The translations under genes and the position numbers were made by a program. From Shewanella sp. SNU WT4 (GTDB lineage Bacteria; Pseudomonadota; Gammaproteobacteria; Enterobacterales; Shewanellaceae): 64,000 bases of DNA. This document shows positions 1 to 8,727 of this stretch, piece by piece. How positions within the stretch are numbered: position 1 is the stretch's first letter; the number at the start of each line of letters is the position of its first letter. The notes beneath the pieces are model-generated. The model did not search any database. It was not told where the DNA came from and was given only the letters and a program-made list of their open reading frames with translations. The stretch is from contig NZ_CP041151.1 of assembly GCF_006494715.1 (NCBI RefSeq), positions 1,550,001-1,614,000 of the forward strand, read 5' to 3'.

Positions 1-1017
1 GCCGATGCCAACTTAGCTGGCACCATGTATCCAGATCAATCTTTATATCCAGCCAACTCAGTGCCTGCGGTAGTATCACGCATCAATAATTCATTTCGCC
101 GCGCTGATCAAATTCAGTGGAGCAATCAAATTGATGAAGGTAAGCCTGGTTACACTGATTATTTCCTGCCGATTATTGCTGACGCCGAAGCAGGCTTTGG
201 CGGCGTGCTTAACGCCTATGAATTGATGAAGGCCATGATAGATGCGGGCGCCGCTGGCGTTCATTTTGAAGATCAGCTGGCCTCAGTGAAGAAATGCGGC
301 CACATGGGCGGCAAGGTCTTAGTGCCAACTCAAGAAGCGGTGCAAAAACTGGTGGCGGCGCGTTTAGCGGCCGATGTCAGCGGTACCCAAACCTTAGTGA
401 TTGCGCGCACCGATGCTAACGCGGCTGACTTATTAACCTCGGATTGCGACCCGTATGATCGCGACTTTGTGACTGGCGAGCGCACTAGCGAAGGCTTCTA
501 TCGCGTTAATGCCGGTCTTGACCAAGCGATTTCTCGCGGTCTTGCTTACGCCCCTTATGCGGATTTAATTTGGTGTGAAACCGCAAAACCTGATCTTGAT
601 GAAGCGCGCCGTTTTGCTGAGGCGATTCATGCCCAGTACCCAGATCAATTACTGGCATATAACTGCTCACCATCGTTTAACTGGAAGAAGAATTTAGATG
701 ACGCCACCATAGCGCGCTTCCAGCAAGAGCTGTCGGACATGGGTTATAAGTACCAGTTCATCACCTTAGCAGGTATCCATAACATGTGGTACAACATGTT
801 CGATTTGGCGTACGACTATGCCCGCGGCGAAGGTATGAAGCATTATGTGGAAAAAGTTCAAGAAGTAGAATTTGCTGCCGCAGCTAAAGGTTACACCTTC
901 GTGGCACACCAACAAGAAGTAGGTACAGGTTACTTTGATAAGGTCACTACCGTTATTCAAGGTGGGCATTCTTCGGTGACGGCATTGACTGGCTCAACTG
1001 AAGAACAACAATTCTAA
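1..1017 (+). CDS. aceA: isocitrate lyase, 5'-truncated by window edge
   Basis: Isocitrate lyase cleaves isocitrate to glyoxylate and succinate in the glyoxylate shunt. The frame is open from base 1, so the true start lies upstream; the visible part is 338 codons. The catalytic signature [14 protein letters not shown] is present with its active-site cysteine, followed by the IARTDA segment and the C-terminal GTGYFDKV region, all as expected for AceA. aceB would normally be a neighbour but lies outside the window. A canonical terminator follows within 50 bases. Function is secure from the motif. Confidence 0.95.
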   Translation, partial: ADANLAGTMYPDQSLYPANSVPAVVSRINNSFRRADQIQWSNQIDEGKPGYTDYFLPIIADAEAGFGGVLNAYELMKAMIDAGAAGVHFEDQLASVKKCGHMGGKVLVPTQEAVQKLVAARLAADVSGTQTLVIARTDANAADLLTSDCDPYDRDFVTGERTSEGFYRVNAGLDQAISRGLAYAPYADLIWCETAKPDLDEARRFAEAIHAQYPDQLLAYNCSPSFNWKKNLDDATIARFQQELSDMGYKYQFITLAGIHNMWYNMFDLAYDYARGEGMKHYVEKVQEVEFAAAAKGYTFVAHQQEVGTGYFDKVTTVIQGGHSSVTALTGSTEEQQF

Positions 1018-1062
1018 CTATTTGTTTCTATATCGAAATAGTTAATGCTTTTGAAGTGAATT

Positions 1063-1088
1063 TGCGGCCTTAGTGCCGCATTTTTTTT
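1063..1088 (+). terminator. intrinsic terminator of aceA
   Basis: Six-base-pair stem TGCGGC/GCCGCA with a CTTAGT loop, followed by eight T residues, 46 bases after the aceA stop codon. Confidence 0.85.
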
Positions 1089-1111
1089 GGGCTTTCCTAT
1101 ACTCATAGAAC

Positions 1112-2611
1112 TTGGATGCAATAGTAGAGCAGTGGATGCCAGTAAAACACACCTCAAATCGCCTCGATTACTGGATAAACTATCTAGGCGAACAAGAACT
1201 CCCTGCATTATGTTCAAGTATTCGCAGCCTTGAATCCTTAGCTGATGATAATGTCAGTCCTCTTGCCAATATCAGCCGCAGTGTCATGCATGATAATGCG
1301 TTAACGTCGCGCATTTTACGGGTAGTTAATACTGTTACTTATCATAAGGGTGGCCCACCCATTACCACCTTGAGCCGCGCCGCTGTGGTGCTGGGCTTTG
1401 ATGTGATGCGCAATATTTGCCTAACCGCTAAGCTTTTAAGCACCACCATTGAAAAAGATTTAGTGACAGGCTCAGTGTATCAGATGCTACTTAGGCAAAT
1501 GGCGCGCTCGTTTCAAGCCGCCATGATAGGACGCATGATGCAGCAGCAACAAAAAGAGCCGCTGCGGGAAGAGGTCTTTATTGCTAGTCTGCTATTTCAT
1601 TTGGGAGAAACTGCTTTTTGGAGCAGCGCTCAGCCAGAAGTGAAGTCGTTAGCCATTAAGCTACAAATGTGCCTCTCGGACGCCGAGCAGCAACAAGCTA
1701 TTCGCGAAGTGATCGGGGGGCGATTTAATCAATTAACGCTTGGATTAGTCACGCAGTGGGGACTTGGCGCCTTGCTGCAAAGCGCGCTTAGTCAACATCA
1801 AAGCTGTCCACCTGAATCCTTAAGCATCATTAAGGCTAATGAATTGAGCGCCGCATTAGAGCAAGGTAATCCCGCTGAGATCGAAGCCTTAATCATTCAA
1901 TGCGCTGAGTTATTAGGGGAGGATATTCATGAGTTTACTGAACGTTTAGATAAGTGCTTAAAAGCCACGATTAAATTAACTCATGCATATGGCGCCAATG
2001 AATTAGTGGAATATTTAGCGCCCAATATTGACAGTTTACACCCGAAAAATAATCAGAGTGAAGCGCTACAAGTTGCCAGCGCCCAGCATAAACAAATTCA
2101 AATTTTATCTCAGTTAGCGGCACTGGCTGGCGCTAAAGCTGACTTTAATCCCATCTTGCAATTAGTGCTCGAAGGCTTAGTCGATGGCGTGGGGCTTAAG
2201 CGTGCCTGCGTGTTGTTATTAACTAAAGATAAGCGCGGTTTGACGCCCAAAATGGCCTATGGGGATGATTGCAGCAGTCTTAAGGCAGAGTTAGCGTTAA
2301 CCATTGACGAAAACCCATTGATTGGTCGTGTTATCGAAGATAAAACCATGATGTATTATGGTCAATCTCAGCAATGGCATGAGTATTTGCATCCTCTTGC
2401 AAGCATTACCCTTAAAGCTAATTCACTCGCTATATTAATCAATCGCCATCGTAATAAAAGCTGCGGTATAGGCGCCATAGTGCTAGAAAATAAGGTGATA
2501 GGTTTAGTGTATTTTGACAATAAACAGGGGTTAACTGAATCGCAGATACAAGGGGCTGTATTGTTTTGGCAACAGGCTAATTTATGCTTGAATTTGGCCT
2601 ATCAAAGATAA
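1112..2611 (+). CDS. HDOD domain protein with C-terminal GAF-like region
   Basis: About 499 residues. Residues 25-240 match the HDOD fold (ELPALCSSIRSLESL, then LTSRILRVVNT and ALSRAAVVLGFDVMRNI-type segments), a relative of the HD phosphohydrolases that usually lacks catalytic metal ligands and acts in signalling. Residues about 340-495 resemble a GAF domain (ILQLVLEGLVDGVGLKRACVLLL and GAIVLENKVIGLVYFDN). The start is uncertain: the longest frame begins with TTG at 1112, and ATG at 1136 is the alternative; neither has a strong ribosome binding site. Single-gene unit between aceA and a convergent peptidase gene. The signal or partner is unknown. Confidence 0.8.
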   Translation: MDAIVEQWMPVKHTSNRLDYWINYLGEQELPALCSSIRSLESLADDNVSPLANISRSVMHDNALTSRILRVVNTVTYHKGGPPITTLSRAAVVLGFDVMRNICLTAKLLSTTIEKDLVTGSVYQMLLRQMARSFQAAMIGRMMQQQQKEPLREEVFIASLLFHLGETAFWSSAQPEVKSLAIKLQMCLSDAEQQQAIREVIGGRFNQLTLGLVTQWGLGALLQSALSQHQSCPPESLSIIKANELSAALEQGNPAEIEALIIQCAELLGEDIHEFTERLDKCLKATIKLTHAYGANELVEYLAPNIDSLHPKNNQSEALQVASAQHKQIQILSQLAALAGAKADFNPILQLVLEGLVDGVGLKRACVLLLTKDKRGLTPKMAYGDDCSSLKAELALTIDENPLIGRVIEDKTMMYYGQSQQWHEYLHPLASITLKANSLAILINRHRNKSCGIGAIVLENKVIGLVYFDNKQGLTESQIQGAVLFWQQANLCLNLAYQR

Positions 2612-2613
2612 TG

Positions 2614-3462
2614 CTAGAGTTTGGTTAACTCTGGTAACCATTCACAAGGGTCGAGTCGATAATAGCGCCGTAAACATTGATATAACTTAGGATGTTCGGC
2701 ATTGAGTTGATGGCCTTGCTCAAAAAAGACTTCAGTACATACCGCAAAAAATTCGGCTTCATTGGTAGCGCCATAGGCATCGATGAGATGAGCTTGCTGA
2801 TGTGCAATCGCTTGCTGCAAGGCTGCGTATTCTCTAGCCATGACCTCAGACCACAATTGATATTCTGCAGCATTGTTAAGTTGCGGCGCGCCGTTAGCTT
2901 TACCATTGATTTGATCTAATTGATGAGCAAATTCATGGAAGACTACATTGCCAGCCATGCCTGGGTGAGTCGCATCATTGAGTACATTCGCCCAAGCTAA
3001 GATGACTTTGCCTTGCTCCCACGACTCGCCACTTAATACGTGACTATGGCGATGGGCGACGCCAAAGCCATCGAGCTGTTCAGTTTCGACAATAAAAGCT
3101 TCCGGGTACACCAAAATAGTGCTGAGCTTGTCATAGTAATTGGTTTCTTGTTCTTTATTGAGCAGAAGCAAACAAGCTTGCGCCGCTATGGTCACCTTGA
3201 TGGCATCAGTAATAACGAGCTCATTACAGCCAATAAACTGTTTTTCTTCAATAAATAGAATGATTAATTGTTTTAGCCTTAATTGCAGATGTGCTGGTAA
3301 CCAGAAAAAATAGGGAACATGGGTCTTAATGATTTGGCGCCACGCCTTAGGGAATGGCCTTGCCATAATGCGGCGTCTAACGCGCGCTTGACGAAATGGA
3401 GCCGTTATAATCCAAGCTATTACCGTAAGGGCAATGATGAGTAAGAATGTGATAGTGACCAT
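2614..3462 (-). CDS. mtfA: MtfA-type zinc metallopeptidase (M90 family)
   Basis: 282 residues. An N-terminal hydrophobic segment (residues 3-22) is followed by the M90 domain with the zinc-binding motif HEFAHQLD and downstream ANGAPQL and EFFAVCTEVFFE, where the glutamate is the likely third ligand. In E. coli MtfA binds the repressor Mlc and has aminopeptidase activity; the N-terminal membrane segment here suggests membrane anchoring, as in several longer homologues. It converges on the HDOD gene with only 2 bases between the stops. Confidence 0.85.
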   Translation of the reverse strand: MVTITFLLIIALTVIAWIITAPFRQARVRRRIMARPFPKAWRQIIKTHVPYFFWLPAHLQLRLKQLIILFIEEKQFIGCNELVITDAIKVTIAAQACLLLLNKEQETNYYDKLSTILVYPEAFIVETEQLDGFGVAHRHSHVLSGESWEQGKVILAWANVLNDATHPGMAGNVVFHEFAHQLDQINGKANGAPQLNNAAEYQLWSEVMAREYAALQQAIAHQQAHLIDAYGATNEAEFFAVCTEVFFEQGHQLNAEHPKLYQCLRRYYRLDPCEWLPELTKL

Positions 3463-3591
3463 AACGCCTTCTTAATTAGCCGTCATGGCAGTGGGGGGGA
3501 CTTAAGCGATAGATTATAAATAGCATAAAAATAGCAGTTATAGCTATCTTGCTACGACTACAGGTACAAGTTAATACATGCTGACACTACT

Positions 3592-3619
3592 AATGAGGAG
3601 CTTAATTAAGCTCCTCATT
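3592..3619. repeat. 28-bp perfect palindrome at the end of the ParA operon
   Basis: AATGAGGAGCTTAA followed by its exact reverse complement, overlapping the stop codon (3602-3604) of the minus-strand gene. There is no T-run on either side, so it is at best a weak terminator or an mRNA 3'-end stabiliser. Confidence 0.6.
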
Positions 3620-4069
3620 TAGGCCATGATAAGGCGCACTGAGTTGCGCTCTTTGCTGCGGGCTTAATTGATAATGGGCTTGAATAAGTTGCCTGATGAT
3701 TTTTGACTTTGATTGCTGCTGCTCGCCGGCCATGATGGACAGTTGTTTAATGGCATCCTCAGATAAACTAAAAGTCGCATTACGGTTTTTCGCCAGTGTT
3801 TGCGGGTCTTGCAAACTCACTTCGAGTGGTAACTCTAATGCTAACGGCGTGATTAAACGCAGTGGTTGCACCGGCAAAGGTGCTGGTATCGCTGCTATAT
3901 CCTTACTGTGTATTGGTTTGTCATAAATAGCACTGACATGCATATTGTTGCCATGTAATTGCCCCATGGCATATAAGTTAGATTCCTCGATAAAGTCTTC
4001 AATACTGACTGATGTTGGCGGCAAGCGCTGACGGTTAGCTGACGATACGGCTTTCTTGAGATCGGCCAT
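3602..4069 (-). CDS. small ParA-partner-like protein with C-terminal ribbon-helix-helix-like segment
   Basis: Start taken at the ATG at 4069 (MADLKKAVSS...); frames upstream to 4120 extend further into parA. Even so the gene overlaps the parA 3' end by 35 bases, which suggests translational coupling. The C-terminal part (FSLSEDAIKQLSIMAGEQQ, then SKSKIIRQLI) resembles a ribbon-helix-helix DNA-binding motif; the middle is proline-rich. By position it should be the DNA-binding or adaptor partner of the ParA-like ATPase. I do not recognise a named family; function is inferred from context only. Confidence 0.65.
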   Translation of the reverse strand: MADLKKAVSSANRQRLPPTSVSIEDFIEESNLYAMGQLHGNNMHVSAIYDKPIHSKDIAAIPAPLPVQPLRLITPLALELPLEVSLQDPQTLAKNRNATFSLSEDAIKQLSIMAGEQQQSKSKIIRQLIQAHYQLSPQQRAQLSAPYHGLNEELN

Positions 4070-4778
4070 GCCCATAAGCGCCTCCATTGGTCGTGGGTTT
4101 ATTGTTACGGATGTCATCAATCAGGCTTTCTGTGCTACTAAAGCCTAAAAACTCCAGCACTATGGCGCGAATTTCCGCTGCGGCTTTACCTTCTTTGTCG
4201 ATTTCAATGACAGATAATCCTGATTCTTCGCTGTCATCATAAATATTGCGGCTGTAAGTGATGGCATCGAGCACATGGATGTCATAAGTGCGGCACACTT
4301 CTTTGGCTTCTAAAATTCGGCCCGCTTGATTGGGTAAATTGGGACACTGGGTCATAACAAAGCATGCATGCAGATCGGGATTCACCATGGAGCAGGTTGC
4401 CACCACATCATCCATGTGCAATACCGTTTTAAGATCGCGCCGTTTAGGTCGCAGTGGCATTAATACATGTTTCGCCACCGACATGCTGGCGCGCAGAGCT
4501 AAGTTATCTTGGCCGCCACAGTCGATAATCACAAAGTCATAGTGCTGTTGTAAACTTAATAGATCGTTACGAATTTTACCGTAGAGCTGCACGCAATTGA
4601 TGGGGATAAGTTCAGGGTTATTATTACGCGCTTGGATCCAATCTGAGGTGGTGCGTTGTGGGTCGCAGTCAACCATGATGACAGATGCATGGCAATCTCG
4701 GCTAAGAAAGACGGCAATATTCTGTGCTAGGCAACTTTTGCCACTGCCACCTTTTTCTCCGCCAACCAATATAATCAT
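4035..4778 (-). CDS. orphan ParA/MinD-like partitioning ATPase
   Basis: 247 residues. The deviant Walker A motif GEKGGSGKS near the N-terminus, MVDCDPQRTTSDW and FVIIDCGG (Walker B region) place it in the ParA/MinD ATPase family. It is not beside the main chromosomal parAB or a replication gene, so it is an orphan ParA of the kind that positions other cellular cargo. It forms a two-gene operon with the downstream RHH-like gene. The start ATG at 4778 is preceded by AAGGAA. Cargo is unknown. Confidence 0.85.
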   Translation of the reverse strand: MIILVGGEKGGSGKSCLAQNIAVFLSRDCHASVIMVDCDPQRTTSDWIQARNNNPELIPINCVQLYGKIRNDLLSLQQHYDFVIIDCGGQDNLALRASMSVAKHVLMPLRPKRRDLKTVLHMDDVVATCSMVNPDLHACFVMTQCPNLPNQAGRILEAKEVCRTYDIHVLDAITYSRNIYDDSEESGLSVIEIDKEGKAAAEIRAIVLEFLGFSSTESLIDDIRNNKPTTNGGAYGHGRSQESRIVS

Positions 4779-5167
4779 AGTAAGTTCCTTTTATCGACTT
4801 GGGATCTTAGCCTGCTTCAGATAAGCTAAATGGGTCTAAAGATAAGTCATATTCCTTGTTATTGACTGTAGTGGTGAGTTTCACACTTGGCAATCTCGCT
4901 TTGTTTGACGCAGTCAAGGATAAGCGCTGGTGGCGATGATTTGGCTGCCACAGACGCTAAGTCAAAATACTGACGGTTAAGCGGCATGCGAGATTGGTCT
5001 AATTAACCCCATGTTTTTCTATGGTTTTGTATTATTTAGCTACGCAGTGAATGAATTGCAGCAACTATTAGCGCCACTATCTTAGGTTCCCTTATGCTTA
5101 TTTAGTTGCCTTAGGCATGTTTGTTATTTGTAAATTTTCTAAGTTATTTTTTCATTAAGGATATTCA
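4779..5167. other. intergenic region between divergent parA-like and DUF3820 genes
   Basis: 389 bases with no convincing gene. It should contain the divergent promoters. A 24-codon ATG frame at 5011-5085 lacks a good ribosome binding site and is not called. Confidence 0.5.
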
Positions 5168-5392
5168 GTGTCAGGTGCGAGTGAGCAACAATTAGTCGAA
5201 GCCATTAATCAGGTAATGCCTTTTGGTAAGTACAAAGGTCTTAAATTATTAAGGTTACCAGAGCCTTATCTCGTATGGTTTCATCGCCAAGGGTTTCCCC
5301 CGGGAAAACTCGGTGAGCAATTAGCGTTAATGTACGAAATTAAGCTCAATGGACTCGAAGCGCAATTTCAAGGCTTCTTAATTGATCGCTGA
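5168..5392 (+). CDS. DUF3820 family protein
   Basis: 74 residues starting with GTG, with AAGGA six bases upstream. The pattern VMPFGKYKG...LPEPYLVWF...GFPPGKLGEQL...EIKLNGL matches the small DUF3820 family common in gammaproteobacteria. The molecular function is not established; some homologues are annotated as quorum-sensing-regulated virulence factors. Confidence 0.85.
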   Translation: MSGASEQQLVEAINQVMPFGKYKGLKLLRLPEPYLVWFHRQGFPPGKLGEQLALMYEIKLNGLEAQFQGFLIDR

Positions 5393-5529
5393 TAATTTAT
5401 CCAACTGATTGGCGAATGTGAGATCTGGACAGAATTTTAGTGGCAAGTGACTGCAGGGATTGCGCAGAATATGGTATTGCTTAGTCATAGTAAGGCTGTC
5501 ATTGGGTCAGTCACAGAAGGATGCCTCTA

Positions 5530-5829
5530 ATGAAATTAAAATTATCTGGAATGTTTGCTGCAGTTGTTATGGCGTGTTGTTCAATGTCAGCCCTTGCTGA
5601 TGAAGCGTATCAAGGCAAAGTACTTGAAACCATGAATGCTGGCGGTTATACCTATGTACAAGTACAGCAAGGTGACACGAGTATTTGGGCTGCGGGTCCT
5701 CAGGTGGCTGTGAGTCAAGGTGATGTGGTGTCATTATCTGGTCAAAGCTGGATGAAAGATTTTACTAGCAAAACCTTAAACCGTACTTTTGATAAGATTT
5801 TATTTGTCGGTAAAATCGACAAGCAATAA
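5530..5829 (+). CDS. small exported OB-fold-like protein (NrfJ-like)
   Basis: 99 residues from the ATG at 5530, chosen because GAAGG at 5516-5520 abuts the earlier in-frame ATG (5521) but is correctly spaced for this one. Residues 1-23 form a signal peptide ending ALA-DE. The mature part (YQGKVLETMNAGGYTYVQV..., WAAGP..VAVSQGDVVSLSG, then FDKILFVGKI) resembles the periplasmic NrfJ-like/OB-fold proteins of Shewanella. A strong hairpin terminator follows. No partner is evident nearby. Confidence 0.7.
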   Translation: MKLKLSGMFAAVVMACCSMSALADEAYQGKVLETMNAGGYTYVQVQQGDTSIWAAGPQVAVSQGDVVSLSGQSWMKDFTSKTLNRTFDKILFVGKIDKQ

Positions 5830-5851
5830 TTTCAGTTCGGGTTTTCTAGTT

Positions 5852-5881
5852 AATAAAAGCAGCTATTTAGCTGCTTTTATT
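5852..5881. terminator. hairpin terminator between exported protein and GNAT genes
   Basis: 14-bp perfect stem AATAAAAGCAGCTA with a TT loop; A-rich on one side and T-rich on the other, so it could act in both directions. Confidence 0.8.
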
Positions 5882-5921
5882 TTGGCTATAGGTTTTTATA
5901 CTTCAACTAGGTAGATGGGTT

Positions 5922-6428
5922 ATGTCAGTGGCATTAATGACACCAGATTTTTACATTATTGCTTACCATAAAGATTATGCCTTGGCGGTGAGCGAGTTAT
6001 TTCATCAGGCAGTACAAGGGATTGAGCATCCAAGTTATTCATTGGCACAAATTAATGCTTGGTCCAGTGCGCCGCGTTCAGCACGTCATTGGCATCAAAG
6101 GTTATCTCGCAGCCAATCTTGGTTAGCTGTACTGAAAGAGCAAGGTACTTGTATTGGTTTTATTAATGTGGAATCAGGCTTTAGAGAGCTTGGCTATATT
6201 GATAGTTTATATATTGACCCAGCCTATCAAGGACTAGGCGTCGGCAGCCAATTAATCGCTAAAGTGATTACTTGGGGACAAGATGCTAGGCTTTCACAGT
6301 TAACCCTTGATGCTTCTTATTTATCGCGGCCGTTATTTAGTAAACATGGATTTGTGCAACAACAAAAAATCTATCAAATTAAATCCGGGCAGATTATCCC
6401 AAGTTTTCAGATGAGTCTTGAATTATGA
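5922..6428 (+). CDS. GNAT family N-acetyltransferase
   Basis: 168 residues. The central motif YIDSLYIDPAYQGLGVGSQLIAKV contains the acetyl-CoA pyrophosphate-binding Q-x-x-G-x-G pattern of GNAT enzymes. The N-terminal region with HPSYSLAQINAW is like the YafP/ElaA-type subgroup. Its TGA overlaps the ATG of the next GNAT gene (ATGA), indicating a translationally coupled pair; the second gene is broken. The substrate is unknown. Confidence 0.85.
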   Translation: MSVALMTPDFYIIAYHKDYALAVSELFHQAVQGIEHPSYSLAQINAWSSAPRSARHWHQRLSRSQSWLAVLKEQGTCIGFINVESGFRELGYIDSLYIDPAYQGLGVGSQLIAKVITWGQDARLSQLTLDASYLSRPLFSKHGFVQQQKIYQIKSGQIIPSFQMSLEL

Positions 6429-6458
6429 CATCCTTTAAGATTTGCGCTTATGTTCCAG

Positions 6459-8180
6459 CCGACATTCCGCACCTGATTTAGGAATAAATTTGTCGATAGC
6501 GTTCGCCTAGCACGTCGAGAATGATCTGTTGGTCCACCGTGAGTCCCGTAACTTGAGGTGGCGCTTCTCCCAACTGGTATTCGTGTACCCCGCCAAAGCG
6601 TAAAAAAATCCACCGCGCTGTCGGTTTTTGCGTGGGTTTCTTTTTCATGTCCGCCACACTGCGATTCTGCTCTACTAAACCCTGCCGGATCCGGTGCTCT
6701 AGCGCCGCATAAATCATCAGGCTACTGGTCATCACCATCAGCAATGCTTCGATACGTTCCGGTTTTTTAAGATACAACGAGGAGGTTAAAAATTCGGGAC
6801 TTTTCAGAAAGCGAAACCCACGCTCGACGTTTTGCTGGGCTTTATAAATTGCCAACAGCTCAACCATGGTGAGCGTTTCACTGTGATCATTGGTCGCGAG
6901 GATGAACACCCCTGTCTGGTTGCGCGCTTCTGCTACCCGCGCCAAGCTACTTGCGGCTAACCCCTTGATGTGAAATTGGTAGCTCACCGGCACTTCACCC
7001 TTTTGCGGCCTTCCGCGCCCAGCATAGAGAGGTTCACTCACGACCTCTGCTTCCAGTTGCAGCAGATTTAAGCTGGCAGCAAAACGGGCTAATTCAGCCT
7101 GCGCATCGGCCTCGCAGGCAAAACGCTGGGCACATAATTTGTTGAAGGCTTTCAGCTCACGCGTGCTGTCTTTAAGTAGATTTTTGGCTAATGTTTGCTG
7201 CTCACGGTGGCTAGCCTGTTCGCTGCGCACCAGCAACCAACGCTGCGCGACGTCGGCATAATTGGCGCTTTGCCAACAGCCATGATAGCCATTGCCCAGC
7301 GCGACCAGCGACTGGGTGCCAATGGTTGCCACGGCCCGCTTGGCCTCATTGAGTGTGACAGGCACTCGAGTCACGAACAACTGTTGCTGTTGAGCCAGTA
7401 GTTGCAAGGTATCAGCGCAATACAGCGCCGCATCGCCGACCAGGTAACGACTCTCCTGCGCGGCCTTGAGACTGCTCAAGTGGCGCCGTACGGTCTGGGC
7501 AAAGGCCTTGGTATCATTACTATTACCACTCAAGGCCTGCATGTAGATGGGCAGGCCGGCCTGATTTTCGCAGATAAGTTCTAGGATAACCTGGTTCAGC
7601 TCGGGCCGATGGTCGCGGCTATAGCCACGTACCAATTGCAACTTACCGAGCTTTTCGCCATCGGTTTGGTCATAGGCGCCATCGACGTGGAAGCTGGTGA
7701 TATCGAGGTGCACTGCCGTACTTTTGAGCTCCAATCGCTCTACGACCTGTTCCGCCATCACCTGATAAAGCGTGCTGACATCGGCCTCAAAGAGGGCATC
7801 AAGGCAGCGGCCGAGCACGTCATCATTGAGGTCATCGGCACAGATCCCCGGGCCAATCAGACGCTCTACAGGCTTGTTGGCAAAGAATTGCGGGAACATG
7901 TGCAAGGTCGAACTATGAAAGCCAAGACCATTCAGTATCATCGCCACCAACGCTTCACCATGTGAAACTTTGTAGGGCGGCGTTTTGGGGAGCACCGCAT
8001 CAATCATGCGAGCAATGCCGAGTTCTTGGCAAAGTGCAGCCACCAAACCAAGGTGGTCGAGGTTACGAATAGCGATAGCGGGAGTGGGCATAATGATCTA
8101 CCTGCAAAAAGTAGTAATAGATCAGAATGGCCGATCGCCGTCAAGTTTTTTTAAATCGAAAATTAGGTGCGGAATGACGG
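6459..8180 (-). mobile_element. IS1634-type insertion sequence, copy 1
   Basis: 1722 bp bounded by inverted repeats: left CCGACATTCCGCACCTGATTT, right (reverse complement) CCGTCATTCCGCACCTAATTT in shorter form, differing at two positions. A 6-bp target duplication TTCCAG flanks it at 6453-6458 and 8181-8186. It carries one transposase gene on the minus strand. As far as I can read, it is identical to the copy at 60210-61931, which indicates recent transposition. Family assignment rests on transposase resemblance. Confidence 0.9.
6478..8091 (-). CDS. IS1634-type (IS4 superfamily) DDE transposase
   Basis: 537 residues. An N-terminal region (LDHLGLVAALCQELGIARMID...VSHGEALVAMILNGLGF) precedes the DDE nuclease domain: first aspartate in VHLDITSFHVDG, second in YLVGDAALYC, and the C-terminal QQNVERGFRFLKSPEF with the Y/N-R-E-K-type glutamate. 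It fills the element and its stop lies in the terminal repeat. It appears intact and is identical to the protein at 60229-61842. Confidence 0.9.
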   Translation of the reverse strand: MPTPAIAIRNLDHLGLVAALCQELGIARMIDAVLPKTPPYKVSHGEALVAMILNGLGFHSSTLHMFPQFFANKPVERLIGPGICADDLNDDVLGRCLDALFEADVSTLYQVMAEQVVERLELKSTAVHLDITSFHVDGAYDQTDGEKLGKLQLVRGYSRDHRPELNQVILELICENQAGLPIYMQALSGNSNDTKAFAQTVRRHLSSLKAAQESRYLVGDAALYCADTLQLLAQQQQLFVTRVPVTLNEAKRAVATIGTQSLVALGNGYHGCWQSANYADVAQRWLLVRSEQASHREQQTLAKNLLKDSTRELKAFNKLCAQRFACEADAQAELARFAASLNLLQLEAEVVSEPLYAGRGRPQKGEVPVSYQFHIKGLAASSLARVAEARNQTGVFILATNDHSETLTMVELLAIYKAQQNVERGFRFLKSPEFLTSSLYLKKPERIEALLMVMTSSLMIYAALEHRIRQGLVEQNRSVADMKKKPTQKPTARWIFLRFGGVHEYQLGEAPPQVTGLTVDQQIILDVLGERYRQIYS

Positions 8181-8727
8181 TTCCAGATGATGCTTCATTA
8201 ATTGCTGAGGCCTTTCGTGCTCGTTTGTTGTCTAGCGTAAATTAAGAAGGGGCTAGCAAAGCCGGTAGTTATGTTAAGGACGCGCGCATATCAACCGACT
8301 TTTGGCATGAGCATTTGCAAACGCAATACACTTGGGTTGCCAAAGAACAAACGCAAGTCATAGGGCTGGTGAGTGTGTACTTTAAACAAGATAAACCCTA
8401 TATCCAGTTTTTGTTTACTAAAGCAGGTGAACATGGCGTAGCCACTGCGCTGCATCAAGCCATGATGCAGCACTTAACACAGCAGCAAATAGAGACAGTT
8501 TATGTCGATGCCGATGTCAACAACGCTAGCTTTTTTGATCGCCGCGGTTTTGAAAGATTGACTGATGACAGCTTTGACTCTGCAGCGGCTGTGTGTCTAC
8601 ATAAAAGTATTTCGTAAACAAAGCATTGCGTAAGCAAGGCCATATTAATCAAAGCGCTATAAACCAAAGCTTTGGTAAAATAAGTTAATCTATCAATACG
8701 CTGATGCGATTAACCCTTATTGAGTGA

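Larger units (their letters stand above)
6425..8617 (+). pseudogene. second GNAT acetyltransferase, split by an IS and by a stop codon
   Basis: Removing the element at 6459-8180 and one 6-bp TTCCAG copy joins MTSFKICAYVP (from ATG 6425) in frame to DDASLIAEAFRARLLSSVN. The frame then meets TAA at 8243-8245 and continues unchanged as EGASKAGSYVKDARISTDFWHEHLQ... to 8617. The downstream part contains GNAT-like segments (QVIGLVSVYFKQDKPYIQFLFT, ASFFDRRGFE). Two independent lesions are therefore visible, an insertion and a nonsense codon (CAA to TAA would be one change). The fragment from TTG at 8315 is unlikely to be functional. Confidence 0.85.

Noticed and set aside
3592..3619. 28-bp palindrome as an attachment or origin site
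   Set aside because: No integrase, replication gene or repeated copies nearby; it is more simply an operon-end hairpin.
4035..4778. ParA-like gene as a sign of an integrated plasmid
   Set aside because: No replication, conjugation or toxin-antitoxin genes lie nearby and the neighbours are chromosomal.
5011..5085. 24-codon ORF between the parA-like and DUF3820 genes
   Set aside because: No ribosome binding site and no recognisable sequence.
7609..7965. 118-codon ORF antisense to the IS1634-type transposase, repeated at 61360-61716
   Set aside because: It lies wholly opposite a conserved transposase gene, has no ribosome binding site, and recurs only because the IS is duplicated.
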